Origin: Apostichopus parvimensis
Taxonomy: Eukaryota; Echinodermata; Holothuroidea; Aspidochirotida; Stichopodidae
Reading direction: 5' to 3'
NCBI GenBank assembly: GCA_000934455.1
Contig: KN884706.1
Coordinates: 32,779 to 52,960 of the forward strand
DNA: 20,182 nucleotides
The first letter of the stretch is position 1, and each line of letters starts with the position of its first letter. Under the pieces are notes generated by a model, which was given only the letters and a program-made list of their open reading frames with translations, was not told the DNA's origin and searched no databases. Both the position numbers and the translations under genes were made by a program. Shown here one piece after another: positions 1 to 9,615 of this stretch.

Positions 1-720
1 CTTTTGACCTTGGTTTCAGATGTAGTTTGATCTACTGATTCCAAAAATCAACATGACAAGTCTGTACAGCCATGCTAACTCCGACCGAAAACTTTGACCC
101 CATATAACTTCGCACACAATTGTCACACGGGGGTCAACCTTGTGATATTTATGATCGGAAGGTACCTTTGAAATCTGAAAATAGCATCGAAACTGTAAAA
201 ATCCCCAAAACACGAAAAGGTCACCAGAGGTCAAATTGAGGTCAAGGGTCACCCAGATGCGGGTCGACAATTGGATTACATTGAAGCAACTCCCAACCCT
301 AACGGAAAATTCGTTCTCAAGTTATCGCAATAATACTTGTTTCTTAACATTAATTGACCTTAGGTGACCTTGGATCACATGCATGTTAAGTTTCAAAATG
401 TTCCCCTAACCAGTTCACAACTTGTCCCAAAATATCAACCTTGTCGCACATTGGCACTGGGAGTTATTGCAGTTTTAATATTTTGGGCTTTTGGACCATA
501 ACTGACCTTTGGTGACCTTTGTGGGCACCAAAAACAATAGGGCACACCTTCTCCATATGGCGGATCTATAGTCCAAATTTGGCCTCAATCCAACTTTCCC
601 TTATTGAGATAGAGCGTACCCAAGCAAGTGTCACAGACGCACACACACACACACACACACACACACGCCAACCTGACTACATAGGTCCCTTTTGCTAAAG
701 CAAGGAACCAAAAATCTGTG
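1..720 (-). repeat. Old interspersed repeat, right end with (CA)n and hairpin
   Basis: This non-coding stretch has the look of a dispersed marine-invertebrate repeat. It contains repeated AGGTCA/TGACCT words, then a (CA)n tract at 641-666, then an imperfect hairpin at 684-709 (arms GGTCCCTT..GCT and AGCAAGGAACC), then an A-rich run. A microsatellite next to a short terminal hairpin is a recurrent terminus of invertebrate dispersed repeats. The left end lies outside the window, so neither length nor class can be fixed. The 84-codon minus-strand frame at 16-270 has no protein character. The strand is given on the assumption that the hairpin end is the 5' end of the minus strand; this is uncertain. 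Confidence 0.55.
641..666. repeat. (AC)13 microsatellite
   Basis: Thirteen uninterrupted AC dinucleotides lie inside the right end of the left-end repeat, directly before its terminal hairpin. Confidence 0.97.
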
Positions 721-1053
721 AAAAACATTTTAAGAAGTATAAAATAATTTTACTTGCAAAAACCAAAGCTAGAAGGTTCATGTTACAAGCATATATCTTG
801 AAATGAATTATTAATTTACAATACACATTTAGGGCACTACTATATCACCTGTAGGAGGACTTTGGCAAAGTTTATGATAGAAACTGATACAAATTTATCA
901 AATTACTGAAAACTCAAAAGCAACAGTTAGGCAAATGAATTTTAAATATTTCACTGGCATGCTGAGATTTTCATTCCTCTTTTACAAATCAAAAAATAAT
1001 TTGACCTCTGAAAATAAAAATATCGTGTGGTTAGTCATTCCTTTCATACTTAC
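721..1053. other. Non-coding, probable intron of the ABHD2-like gene
   Basis: The sequence is AT-rich with no usable reading frame and no recognised repeat. It follows directly after the minus-strand splice donor (GTAAGT, read from 1053 down to 1048), so it is probably the start of the intron behind the ABHD2-like exon. Confidence 0.4.
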
Positions 1054-1214
1054 GGTTTTTGTAAGATGTCACACACTTGTAGCACACTCTTGTTAAACTT
1101 GGAGTCGACATATTTCAGAAACGGCTTTCCCGGAGGATCTGTTAATTTCAGAAACTTGACTACCACGTAGTAGACGAGTATGAAAGTCGATGCTATAATT
1201 AAAGGGTGGGCCAT
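1054..1214 (-). CDS. First coding exon of an ABHD2-like alpha/beta-hydrolase (partial)
   Basis: Minus-strand ATG at 1214 in an ACC-ATG-G (Kozak-like) context, with an in-frame TGA twelve codons upstream (1250-1248), which supports this start. The frame runs 53 codons plus two bases to a strong donor, CC|GTAAGT, at 1054/1053. The peptide begins MAHPLIIASTFILVYYVVVK, a type II signal-anchor-like membrane helix at about residues 5-19, followed by LKLTDPPGKP and a segment ending KSVLQVCDILQKP. The order (N-terminal helix, proline-rich linker, then a 'fL..C..L...y' segment) matches what I recall of the ABHD2 N-terminus, where the family continues with a W-G-K/R-G-H-x-Q-T region. ABHD2-type enzymes are membrane-anchored serine lipases. 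The catalytic domain would be encoded left of the window, so neither nucleophile nor triad is visible. ABHD1 or ABHD3 relatives are possible. The coding call is firmer than the family call. Confidence 0.55.
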
Positions 1215-1312
1215 GGTCGTTAGCCTTGCTCGTGGGGACCAACTTCTTCAGATCTGTTCAACAGCTCGCTGACATGTAAACTTCACTCTCAAAGATAATC
1301 CTGTGGCTCAAC
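1215..1312 (-). other. 5' UTR part of the ABHD2-like exon, with possible acceptor
   Basis: Upstream of the ATG, the minus strand reads back to TTTTGACAG|GTTGAG at 1313/1312, a plausible 3' splice site. If it is used, the exon is 1054-1312 and a non-coding first exon lies further right, perhaps at the donors near 10979 or 11235. Alternatively transcription could start between 1312 and 1600; no TATA box or clear initiator decides this. Confidence 0.3.
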
Positions 1313-1615
1313 CTGTCAAAATATTATTATAATGTATTAAGAATTCTTGTGGTATTGCTGGAAAGTCTAGATTGAAAGCACTGGGAAATTAATATTCACT
1401 GACAGTTGCGTCGATTGCAGGGTACTTCACAAGAAACTGCTAAATGGCAGGAACTCCTAGCTTCTTGCGGCCTTTCGCAAGGTCATAGAATTGCTTATAA
1501 AACCAATAAGCAGGGGATAGTGCATGACAAAAAAAAGTTGCCTTTGCTGTGCATTTTAGAAAAAATGACAAGATTGTAGAAATATGGCTGACGGACATAT
1601 CCCTTTGAGGTTTTT
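1313..1615. other. Spacer between two minus-strand exons, nothing recognised
   Basis: AT-rich sequence without a convincing frame or repeat. It separates the poly(A) signal of the upstream unrecognised gene from the ABHD2-like exon, so the two are head-to-tail with roughly 300 bases between them. Confidence 0.4.
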
Positions 1616-1621
1616 TTTATT
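1616..1621 (-). terminator. Poly(A) signal AATAAA
   Basis: On the minus strand AATAAA begins 27 bases after the TAA stop of the 1649-1960 frame and runs into an A-rich stretch. A canonical hexamer at this distance from a stop fits a very short 3' UTR. A retrocopy tail is the alternative. Confidence 0.4.
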
Positions 1622-1648
1622 CATGGCAAGGAATCCCAAGCATACACT

Positions 1649-1960
1649 TTAAAAAGGATGGCGAGTCGCTTCAGGAAGGAAATGGCGAACTTGTTTAATA
1701 TGCAGTAACACATCTTGGAATATAGTTCTGTACGTTTCAGGGAAAGGAAGTTTACAGAGGCTATCATCAGGGATATTGCAAAAGTACACATTGAACCCAT
1801 TTGAATGTGTATAGTCTTTACACTGTTGGTCTATGTGCAAAGTCACTCTAACCACTGGTACTGAAGGCACATCATTTGACCATTCCAGTTGAAACATTAT
1901 TTTGTTTTTTTCTGTGGGATCCTTGTTTGTAAATTCAACATTATTGAAAAGAGCAAAGAA
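1649..1960 (-). CDS. Probable last coding exon of an unrecognised gene
   Basis: A minus-strand frame of 103 codons plus TAA runs from a candidate acceptor (TGGATAAGAG|TTC at 1961/1960, preceded by a pyrimidine-rich run) to a stop followed 27 bases later by AATAAA. The first in-frame ATG is internal (1897), but the frame stays open upstream to the acceptor, which favours an internal or terminal exon over a free-standing small gene. The peptide has a balanced, globular composition: an N-terminal stretch starting FFALFNNVEF, a beta-rich centre with VPVVRVTLHI, three cysteines, and a C-terminal amphipathic helix around YRTIFQDVLLHIKQV. I do not recognise the family and assign no function. It lies on the same strand as, and just upstream of, the ABHD2-like exon. 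It could be a chance frame or a retrocopy fragment, but composition and signals argue moderately for a real exon. Confidence 0.45.
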   Translation of the reverse strand, partial: FFALFNNVEFTNKDPTEKNKIMFQLEWSNDVPSVPVVRVTLHIDQQCKDYTHSNGFNVYFCNIPDDSLCKLPFPETYRTIFQDVLLHIKQVRHFLPEATRHPF

Positions 1961-2080
1961 CTCTTATCCAAAAGAGAAGCGTGGATGATATTCCAGTACT
2001 GCAAATTAACTATATGGTGATTAGTATATATATCAGAGCCAATGCCAATTTTTAATTGGTCAGTCGGTCATCCGATATTA

Positions 2081-2370
2081 CCAAATTTCTGTTCGGACAA
2101 CCGAAATCAGCTGTGAAGGTTGTCTCACAGAGGACCACTGTACCATACTTGTTCAGATTGTTTTATTTCAGTGTCAGATTGCATTGTAACTAAATACTCC
2201 CAAATAGGTAAAATCATAATTTGGATATCACCTTCAAAGCTGCTGTTCTATTTCAGCAACCTATACATCTCTCCTACAGTGTACAGATGACTGGTCGATG
2301 TTAATTTGCTACAGTTTTTCGGACAACCAAATTTTGCTGTTCAGACAACCGAGACTAAGACTTGGTTGTC
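2081..2370. repeat. Imperfect direct repeat with GACAACC / GGTTGTC words
   Basis: About 30 bases at 2081-2110 (CCAAATTTCTGTTCGGACAA, continuing CCGAAATCAG) recur in diverged form at 2327-2359. GACAACC occurs at 2096, 2322 and 2344, and its reverse complement GGTTGTC at 2118 and 2364. The arrangement resembles the end regions of a decayed inverted-repeat DNA transposon, but no clean termini or target duplication are visible. Confidence 0.4.
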
Positions 2371-4018
2371 GTTCAAAGGGCAGGCAGAAGAAAATCTGAA
2401 TTCAAAGATTAACTTTCATTTCCTCATTACATAAACAACTTTGGCCTTTGTGGTTTACTTGTAGATACTGTTTGTTATATACTACATAAAGCATTCCAAC
2501 ATCACTAGAATCATACAATGAAACTCGCATGACAAGGCAAGTGTTGATAAATTACAGTAATGGATAGTCATCATAATGGGGGAGATTTATAAAGTCAGCT
2601 GTACCATTGCCAAGGAAGCAAACACCAAACACCAAGTACTGTGAACTCTGCATAGAATAATATGTACTTGGTAGGATGAATACTTGTCAATCATAACTGT
2701 TTGGGAATCTTTTCATACTTGACTGAATGAAAGCGAGTTAGTTTACAGTACCGATATATCATTATTGTATACATTATTAACTACCTACGAACTGTGTACT
2801 ATCCTACTGAATGACAATAGTACAGTACCTGAGCAGTAACCCCCAATAGAAAGAAGTTCAACCATTGTAACAGCCTGCCTTGCCGTAGGAACATTTAACT
2901 AAGAAGAGCTACAGACTGTTTAAAGACAGAAATCATCGATTCCTTTTTAATTAAATGGCATCAAAACGAAGGATGTTGTCTACTTGCAGACACTTGATAT
3001 GGGAAGCTTGAACACCTGATCAAAGAGACATATTCTCAATATTATTGAGTGACTTTGAGAAGGACTTTATTGATCCCTTGATCAAGAACGGTATCCGTCT
3101 GATCGATTTGTCAGGACATTTAAGTCTAAAGTGAGTTTATGTTTTGCCTTTGACACTGGAATATATTTTTGCAGCTAAGAGCTTCAATGTAAAAATGGAC
3201 AAATTACCAACACATATGAAAGAAGATGATTGAATAAAGGTTTTTTGTATTTAAAAAAACTTTTTTTAAAGTATTTTGTGAGAAATAAAATCACCTCTAA
3301 AGCTACTATGTACACTATATATGAAACCTAAATTACCCCGTTTAGGATTGAACAAAAGCTCTCATGACTCCTGGAACTTTAACTTCTCTACTAGTACTTT
3401 ATGTGGCAGTTATAGATGGATTACAATTTGGCCATCAAAGTTGGCTAAAACTACTATATTTGAGGACTAAAGAGACAGACTTTACTTGTAGATAACTTTA
3501 TGATGATCCTCCTTTAATAACACAGTTAATCTGTGGCAAATTTCATACAAAGTACGTCATAGCCTCACTCACATCGGAGGAGTGCACGAGGTGGGATTTT
3601 TGTCGCTACATGTTCTTTGTTTTAAGTAATTGTTATTTATCCTTCCCTTTGTGCCAGTTAAATAAATATGTGCACAGTGCCAGACTAGCATCACTGACTG
3701 AAGAACTCAGATGTTATCATACTGATAGATCTTGGAAACAAAGCTTTGTTTTCTACAGTCAATGAGAAGATGAACTTTGATCGTTATGGGCTTGGCCAAA
3801 TTACGTTAATGAGCATCCTGCTTTCCAAAAAAATCTAATTATAAATATTTATCAAATTTCTAATCGCAGTAATTATCCTACTTCCCAGAATGCATTAAAA
3901 CACTTAGATATATGAGCTTAAGTCCATATTTAGGAGCCTTCACAATCTGATTAAGTTTTCTATGTATAATACAGTAATACAGACATATGACAAACCTCCA
4001 ATCTTCAAAACAAGCTCA
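2371..4018. other. CpG-poor, gene-free stretch
   Basis: About 1.6 kb of AT-rich sequence with no frame I can support. From 2401 to 3000 only about seven CpG dinucleotides can be counted. It probably represents an intron or diffuse intergenic DNA within a methylated, transcribed domain. Confidence 0.4.
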
Positions 4019-4040
4019 AATAAATAAATAAATAAAAAAA
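4019..4040. repeat. (AAAT)n microsatellite
   Basis: Four to five AAAT units, then a run of A. It may be the tail of a decayed retroelement, but no LINE-like sequence is recognisable beside it. Confidence 0.85.
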
Positions 4041-4139
4041 GTTGGTTCAAAGCAAACCAAAGCAACGCTGAAAATTATTACTGAGGATTGAAGAATCTTT
4101 GAGTTTTGCCACAATCTGACAAAGCTTATTCAAGATAAA

Positions 4140-4197
4140 ATAAAACTGTTAGTGAATGTGTAAAAGTAAGTTGGCCTGACTATTCGATCCTAGCAGG
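4140..4197 (-). repeat. Decayed fragment of the hammerhead-like repeat family
   Basis: TGTAAAAGTAAGTTGGCCTGAC at 4159 onward, followed by TATTCGATCCTAGCAGG, matches the family seen at 5977-6094 and 17669-17720, but it stops before the CTGAAGA box. The flank AAAATAAAACTGTTAG also matches the outer flank of the 6.1 kb copy in reverse complement, with an internal deletion. The GAAACGTC box is mutated here (GAATAGTC on the minus strand), so this is a dead fragment. Confidence 0.7.
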
Positions 4198-4559
4198 TTT
4201 TATTTTTATTGTAGCTTATTCAAACTAGAGTAAAAAAGAGACTGTTTGTTTCATTTAAAGCTAAAGGTTACATATTTTTTATAATAAAAGTAGAGTTTGG
4301 TTTCCATAACTGTAAATCATAATTTTTTTAGTCCTTGTTATTATTTAGAACATTTTAATTTACAACTATACCAATATGAAAATGGATAAGTCACTCAAAA
4401 CACACCAGCTTTGGGCCAGTAAAGCTCCCCTTTAAGGATGGTTCATAGGCCTACCACTATTTTTGTTTATTTTAGTATCTCCAAAGTGATGAAGGATGAT
4501 ATTATTTATCATGTTACCTATTTGGGGGTACTGTACCAAGTTACAAAATATGAATTTGT

Positions 4560-4678
4560 TGAAACAACTAGTTGTCGGTCGGGGAACGATCTCCAAAGCT
4601 GGGTTTGGTCATCTCAGACGATTGGACGAACCTCAAATGTCGTCCATCGTACTTATAATTCCTTCTTGTTTAATTATA
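4560..4678 (-). other. CpG-retaining patch with a strong minus-strand splice acceptor
   Basis: Around nine CpGs fall within roughly 150 bases, although the surrounding kilobases are CpG-poor. On the minus strand CTATTTTCTTTTTCAG ends at 4679, a textbook acceptor. The frame fitting the acceptor stays open only 14 codons (stop at 4635-4633); another minus frame is open for about 33 codons to about 4570. It may be a small exon, a regulatory patch or a young insertion. The overlapping plus-strand frames at 4438-4813 have no protein character. Confidence 0.2.
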
Positions 4679-4699
4679 CTGAAAAAGAAAATAGCGAAG

Positions 4700-5976
4700 T
4701 CACTCAAGACCCACCATTCCCCTATTCTAAGTTTCCTGCATGGTTTTCTCCACAGATCTAACTTTGTGGTTACCAAGACCACATTCCAAAACTTAGTCTT
4801 TAACTCTTATTGATGTCACAAGTCAATTGATTGCCAAAATCCAATAACCTTCCCTAAAGATCAATCTATTTCCCCCATCACTATACTATTGGTCTATAAG
4901 CCCCTCTCTTGATGAAATACCTTCCCTTTGTCATCTTCAATAGTAGTACAATAATAGCTTCATGGCTGAATAAACTACTGTACCTTACTACTGTACCTTG
5001 TGAGAGGACGGGAGTCAATGTTGCAATGTAACTTGGTGGTTATTGAGGTTATTTGTCGTTCTTTGGATTATTAGTACTACGGCATGTACGTACTGTAGTC
5101 ACCAAGTCTTCTCTATACTGTTATATCTGTAACAATAGCTGAAATAAAGTTGCATTGAATTGTTATTGAGGTTTCTATGATACTTGACTATGTTCTCAAC
5201 CCATTAACCTACACCCCCCTCAACTTTTCCATCTCCCTTAGAGGAGAATTTGCAATTACTGTCCCAAGTTACAAAATTTCCCAATTTGCCTTTTAACATA
5301 GCATTTGGAAGGTAATAAATACAACAAAATGTTGAGATATTAAGGAACTGGTTTATTTACTTCAGTAACTAAATTGCAAAAATATCTTGGAGGCCTATGG
5401 TGACATTAAGATGCTGTCAAAGTGTTAACATCTTTTGCCCCAGTTTTGCTGCAGTTCATCACTTCACTGCAAGATGCTGAAATGATAACATTCTGATACG
5501 AACTATAATCAATCATATGGTGGCAAAATATTGATTTCACAAGATTTATTAGATGATAACTTTATCATTTTGCTGTAAAATATTGAAAGGATGGCATTCT
5601 AATGTCAGCATAATTGATCATTTTGTTGTAAACCACAAGATACTGCAAGTTGGTTAAACAATTTTTAAGTGAAAATATAAGCATAAATATTATATTGCAA
5701 TGCTTATTATCAGCAAACACAGTGTTACTGAGCTGCTCATATAAGCCTGTATAGTTAACTGATTTGTGTTGTAAATTTGGTGAAAATTTTATTTTAGCCA
5801 GTAGACATTTTGGAAGCCACTGGACATTTTAGCTAATAGCTAAACTTATGAAACTCTTGACCTGTCTACATTTAGGCATAACTATTTTTATGATTGCCTG
5901 TACTGTTAACCTAATGTCCTTCATTAAGGTCAATGACAGGCCATTTGGAACAATTATCTTAGCTAATATAATTCTA
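4700..5976. other. Gene-free stretch, nothing recognised
   Basis: AT-rich and CpG-poor sequence without a supportable frame, tandem repeat or mobile element. Confidence 0.4.
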
Positions 5977-6094
5977 TGTAAAAGTAAGTTGGCCTGACGT
6001 TTCGATCCTAGCAGGATCTTCTTCAAAGGATATTGAAGAAGCCTTTGAAGAAGATCCTGCTAGGATCGAAACGTCAGGCCAACTTACTTTTACA
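5977..6094. repeat. Perfect 53-bp inverted repeat of the hammerhead-like family
   Basis: The left arm (5977-6029) and right arm (6042-6094) are exact reverse complements, with a 12-base spacer (ATATTGAAGAAG). Each arm is a copy of the dispersed family: a TGTAAAAGTAAG...GGCCTGAC end, the GATCC/GGATC stem and a CTTCTTCAAAGG end. Both arms share the change CTGAAGA to TTGAAGA in the core box, so the inversion copied an already mutated unit or the arms were homogenised. The right arm continues into family flank (CACATTCTCTTACACAGG) to about 6150; the left flank does not match. The small minus-strand frame at 5829-6026 is a by-product of this repeat. Confidence 0.9.
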
Positions 6095-6160
6095 CATTCT
6101 CTTACACAGGCTCTCTAGTGGATAAGCAGTTTGCTAACAGTTTTATTTTATTTTAATATT
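6095..6160 (+). repeat. Family flank next to the inverted repeat
   Basis: CTAACAGTTTTATTTTAT at about 6134-6151 recurs in reverse complement beside the 4.15 kb fragment, so the repeat unit extends past the inverted-repeat arm. It may be the 3' part of a retroelement or of a non-autonomous derivative. Confidence 0.5.
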
Positions 6161-9100
6161 ATTCTATTAAGCTTGTTACCACGAAGGAGACTTAACCATT
6201 TGTTATCATTTATCCAGATCTATAATGGTTGAAGCCCAAAGGTTTCTTCACTGTTGAAATAAACTATTTTACGTCAGACAACAGAAATCAACATGTGACA
6301 ACTTCTGTGCAAGTAGAGAAGCTCACTTTGTGCACAAATATCATTGATCAAAGTTCATGGTGTTAGTGTACAGATATATGATGTCAAACCTGATATGTAT
6401 AAAGACGTACTTAATATCCTTGTTCAAACAGAAATGCTGAAATGAAAATGGCGACTAGTGTAGGACCAACGTTGTCAAACCCCATAAGGCTGCATTCTAG
6501 TTTAGAAAAACTTTTCTCTAGTAGTTCAGCATCAGCTCATTCTGTATATAATGCTGTTGAAATTTTAGCTTAGTCTTTAAAGTGACTTAGTTTTCAAGCA
6601 CCCCCCCCCCTTTTTCTCACCACAGATGACATTACGACATTGAGAGAAACCAACTTTACCGGGAACATTCTGTTTGCATTTTGACAATTGAGGAAAAATG
6701 CCAGCACATGTGACCACAAGACACTAGAAAAAAAGTACAATTGTGATCCTACAACCATGGGTGGACAAAATTCTGATATTTGGTTGATATTTGTGATGTT
6801 ACTGTATACCTTAACACCTGATAAAGTAAATAACAATCTGCATAAATAAATACCAAACAAAGAGCTGTTCATTTCTTGTGCATCGGGCTGAAATGGGAAT
6901 CTCTACAAAAATGCCCCATCTTTATGATGACACTGGCGATACTCGGAAGATTACTTTCTTAGAGTTTGTCAAAGCATCCAAGCGGGTTTTGGAAAAGATT
7001 TTCTTTATACTTTTAACTTTCATATTCTTGCTACGGGTTGGAGGCTGAGAGCAGCCAAGAATAAGCTTACTTTCTGGTACAAAAAAGAAAACTTAGTTTC
7101 TTAAAAGTCAGCCAACTTGCTACACGATGGAAATATGTATACAAAATGATGCTTGTACACAAAATTGTCATCACTTTGATAAGGAAGCAACATTCATTCA
7201 ACACAGAATTCAAAACTGAATTAATGACACCTTAAATGAAAGTACTACTTTCGGATGTAGATTATTCACTTGTCAAACGTAACCTTTCCTTTACACGGTC
7301 TATTACAAAAACAAACAAACAAAAACAGCAAAAAATCTACAACCTGGTTTAAAACCTGGTTTAAAACCTGCTACAGGTCATGCAAATATAAATGCTCAAT
7401 GTAGGTCACTATAAACGCATTGGAGGGTAACATGAAACACCATTGCATCAACAACATTAAAATAGAAGCTGTTCTTTAAGCAGATAAGATAACTACATTA
7501 AAATAAAGAAGACATACTGTAAGCATCATGCTTTGTTCAATGTTAACAATTTTTAACTAACCATTGAATTAGCATGTGATGTCAATGCCATTTAGAACAA
7601 GGTTGTAGTACTTGAAAAATTTACACTTGAGGATTTTTATGGAATAATTTAAGGTTAGAAAAGTGTTTCTAAAATGTTTGAGTGGAAAGTCATCTTGGAA
7701 ATTGGTAAACTGTACATCATCAACGAGTAATTGTTTTAAAATATGAATTAAATTGACCTTACAAATCTGACAAAATCACTGACATAAATGTGAACATACA
7801 ACTAACCGTCTAAAGAACAGCTCCACAAAAATGATCCAAATTTGCCAAGTACTACTCAAAATAGGCTTTAAATGAATTCTGTTTAGATTTCTTAACATCT
7901 TATTGCTCAGACATTTCATATTAGCATCAACATGAACTTAATGATTTAGACTTGAAAAAAATTTCAACTTTTTAACTTAAATAGCATTTGAAAGAAACAA
8001 CTTTGACTAGTAATAGTATTCATGCTAACTAAACCATTCATGTGATGGGATTGTAGTATAAAACAGTTGCTATATTAACTTAAAGGACAACTGAGAATAA
8101 AAGACAAACTATACTGCACCCATTCATGCTGGATGTGGCAATTGAATTAAACGTCTAGCGAAAAATACCCCTTAACACCACAAAACTTTACACAGGTATC
8201 TGACTCCTTTTTCAAACTTTCCCTATGTGTCACACCTTTCTCTTCATGCCACAACAATCTTGTTTAATTGGTGATATAATGTACTTCCATTCCATTTCAG
8301 CTGCTATATTGATGCAATATTACCCTCACCTGGTATTTCTAATCAATCTACTATAGGCACTGATGGCAACATATATATCTCTGATTTTGCTCTGTGGATC
8401 ATTTTTATCCTTCAACTGTGTGATTTCAACAAAGATTTGATCAGATTCCATCTGAATCTATACTCATTAAACTTGTGAGTCAATATGTGCTACAGTGAGC
8501 AAGGAGACTTATCCAGAAAATTGTGCACATGCATTAAAGCTTACTAGGCTAGTAAGAAGCTACTATACCAGTAATTTCATTATAATGGGTGAAATAAATT
8601 GTGAATTTAAAGAGTTTTTGCAAAACAGTGTGGACTAACATTGTATTTGAAAAGTTTCAATTTGACGTTAAAATACAATAACAAGGGTCCACTAGTGCAG
8701 CCATGGGAATGATACTTGTTTTTGATTTGCATCCAAACATTTCAAAATGGCAATAGGCACTTTCTCTTCTTTTCTACTTTGATTATTTATAAAGCTTCCA
8801 GGATTTCATTGCAATGTACCGATATCTGGACCCTCTGTATATACTTCTATTTGAAAATAATCTCTGTGCTATATGTAGCCAACATCGCCTTCCCCAGGCC
8901 CTCCCCCCCCCCTCACCCACTGCAATTGCACCTCCACATCAGGATAGAGGCTCTGTGAACTTTATGAAATAATATCCGTACACGCAGTTTACATTACATT
9001 ATCCATGTAGGTTCAATCTCCTCCAATGCAAATGCACCTCCAAACCACAATGGATGCTTCATCATGTTTCTGAATACATCGACAAGAAGTGGTGTCATTT

Positions 9101-9240
9101 CAAAAATAAACACTGCAGCTGATCAGCCTCCTAGTTTTCACTTCAGGTAAGTGTTTTCAGAAAGTGGCAAGGTATTCTGTTGTTACTACTAGCTACCTAC
9201 TCTAAGTAAGGCCTAGGCTTTAAAAGCATTGAAGACTCGA
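6161..9240. other. Long CpG-poor, gene-free stretch with minor simple repeats
   Basis: About 3 kb with no supportable gene; 7801-8400 has only about three CpGs. It holds C-runs at 6601-6610 and 8903-8912 and a 12-bp tandem repeat (CCTGGTTTAAAA, two full units plus part) at 7343-7370. A perfect-looking plus-strand donor (TTCAG|GTAAGT) lies at 9146/9147, but no convincing exon precedes it. This may be intron of a leftward-transcribed gene. Confidence 0.4.
7343..7370. repeat. 12-bp tandem repeat
   Basis: CCTGGTTTAAAA occurs at 7343-7354 and 7355-7366, followed by a partial third unit. Confidence 0.9.
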
Positions 9241-9615
9241 CCCAAACCGCGTGCCGTGCTCTGAAAAAGTTAACTTTCCGTTGCTTGCAAATTCTTCTTG
9301 TCACTACAAAATGCAGACAGTAATGAAACGTGATACCTTGTTATCTTTTATCTAGACCTGAGATATCCTCGCTGCTATGTACACTGAATTGTGGGTATTG
9401 ACCATAGCTGTATGTATCGACTGTACACTAGTGTCTAATTACCGACGGTAGCAAGCTGTGTGTGTATTTTCTGGGATCGATGGTGGTGCCTAACACTTCT
9501 GTTACACCTCATTCGAAACTAGGTCAGATTACCGGCATGAGAAGTTTCTTTGTGCGCGAGTCTTCACACCCTTTAAGTTTAACTTAGTACTGCTACTACT
9601 GTAGTAATAGTACTA

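Noticed and set aside
4438..4813. Two overlapping plus-strand frames of 105-107 codons
   Set aside because: They overlap in different frames, have no splice or start context, low-information composition and no recognisable family feature; typical chance frames in AT-rich DNA.
9011..9146. Possible plus-strand exon ending in TTCAG|GTAAGT, and an open minus-strand frame across the same bases
   Set aside because: Both strands are open over less than 50 codons, the acceptors are weak and neither peptide is recognisable; only the donor is good.
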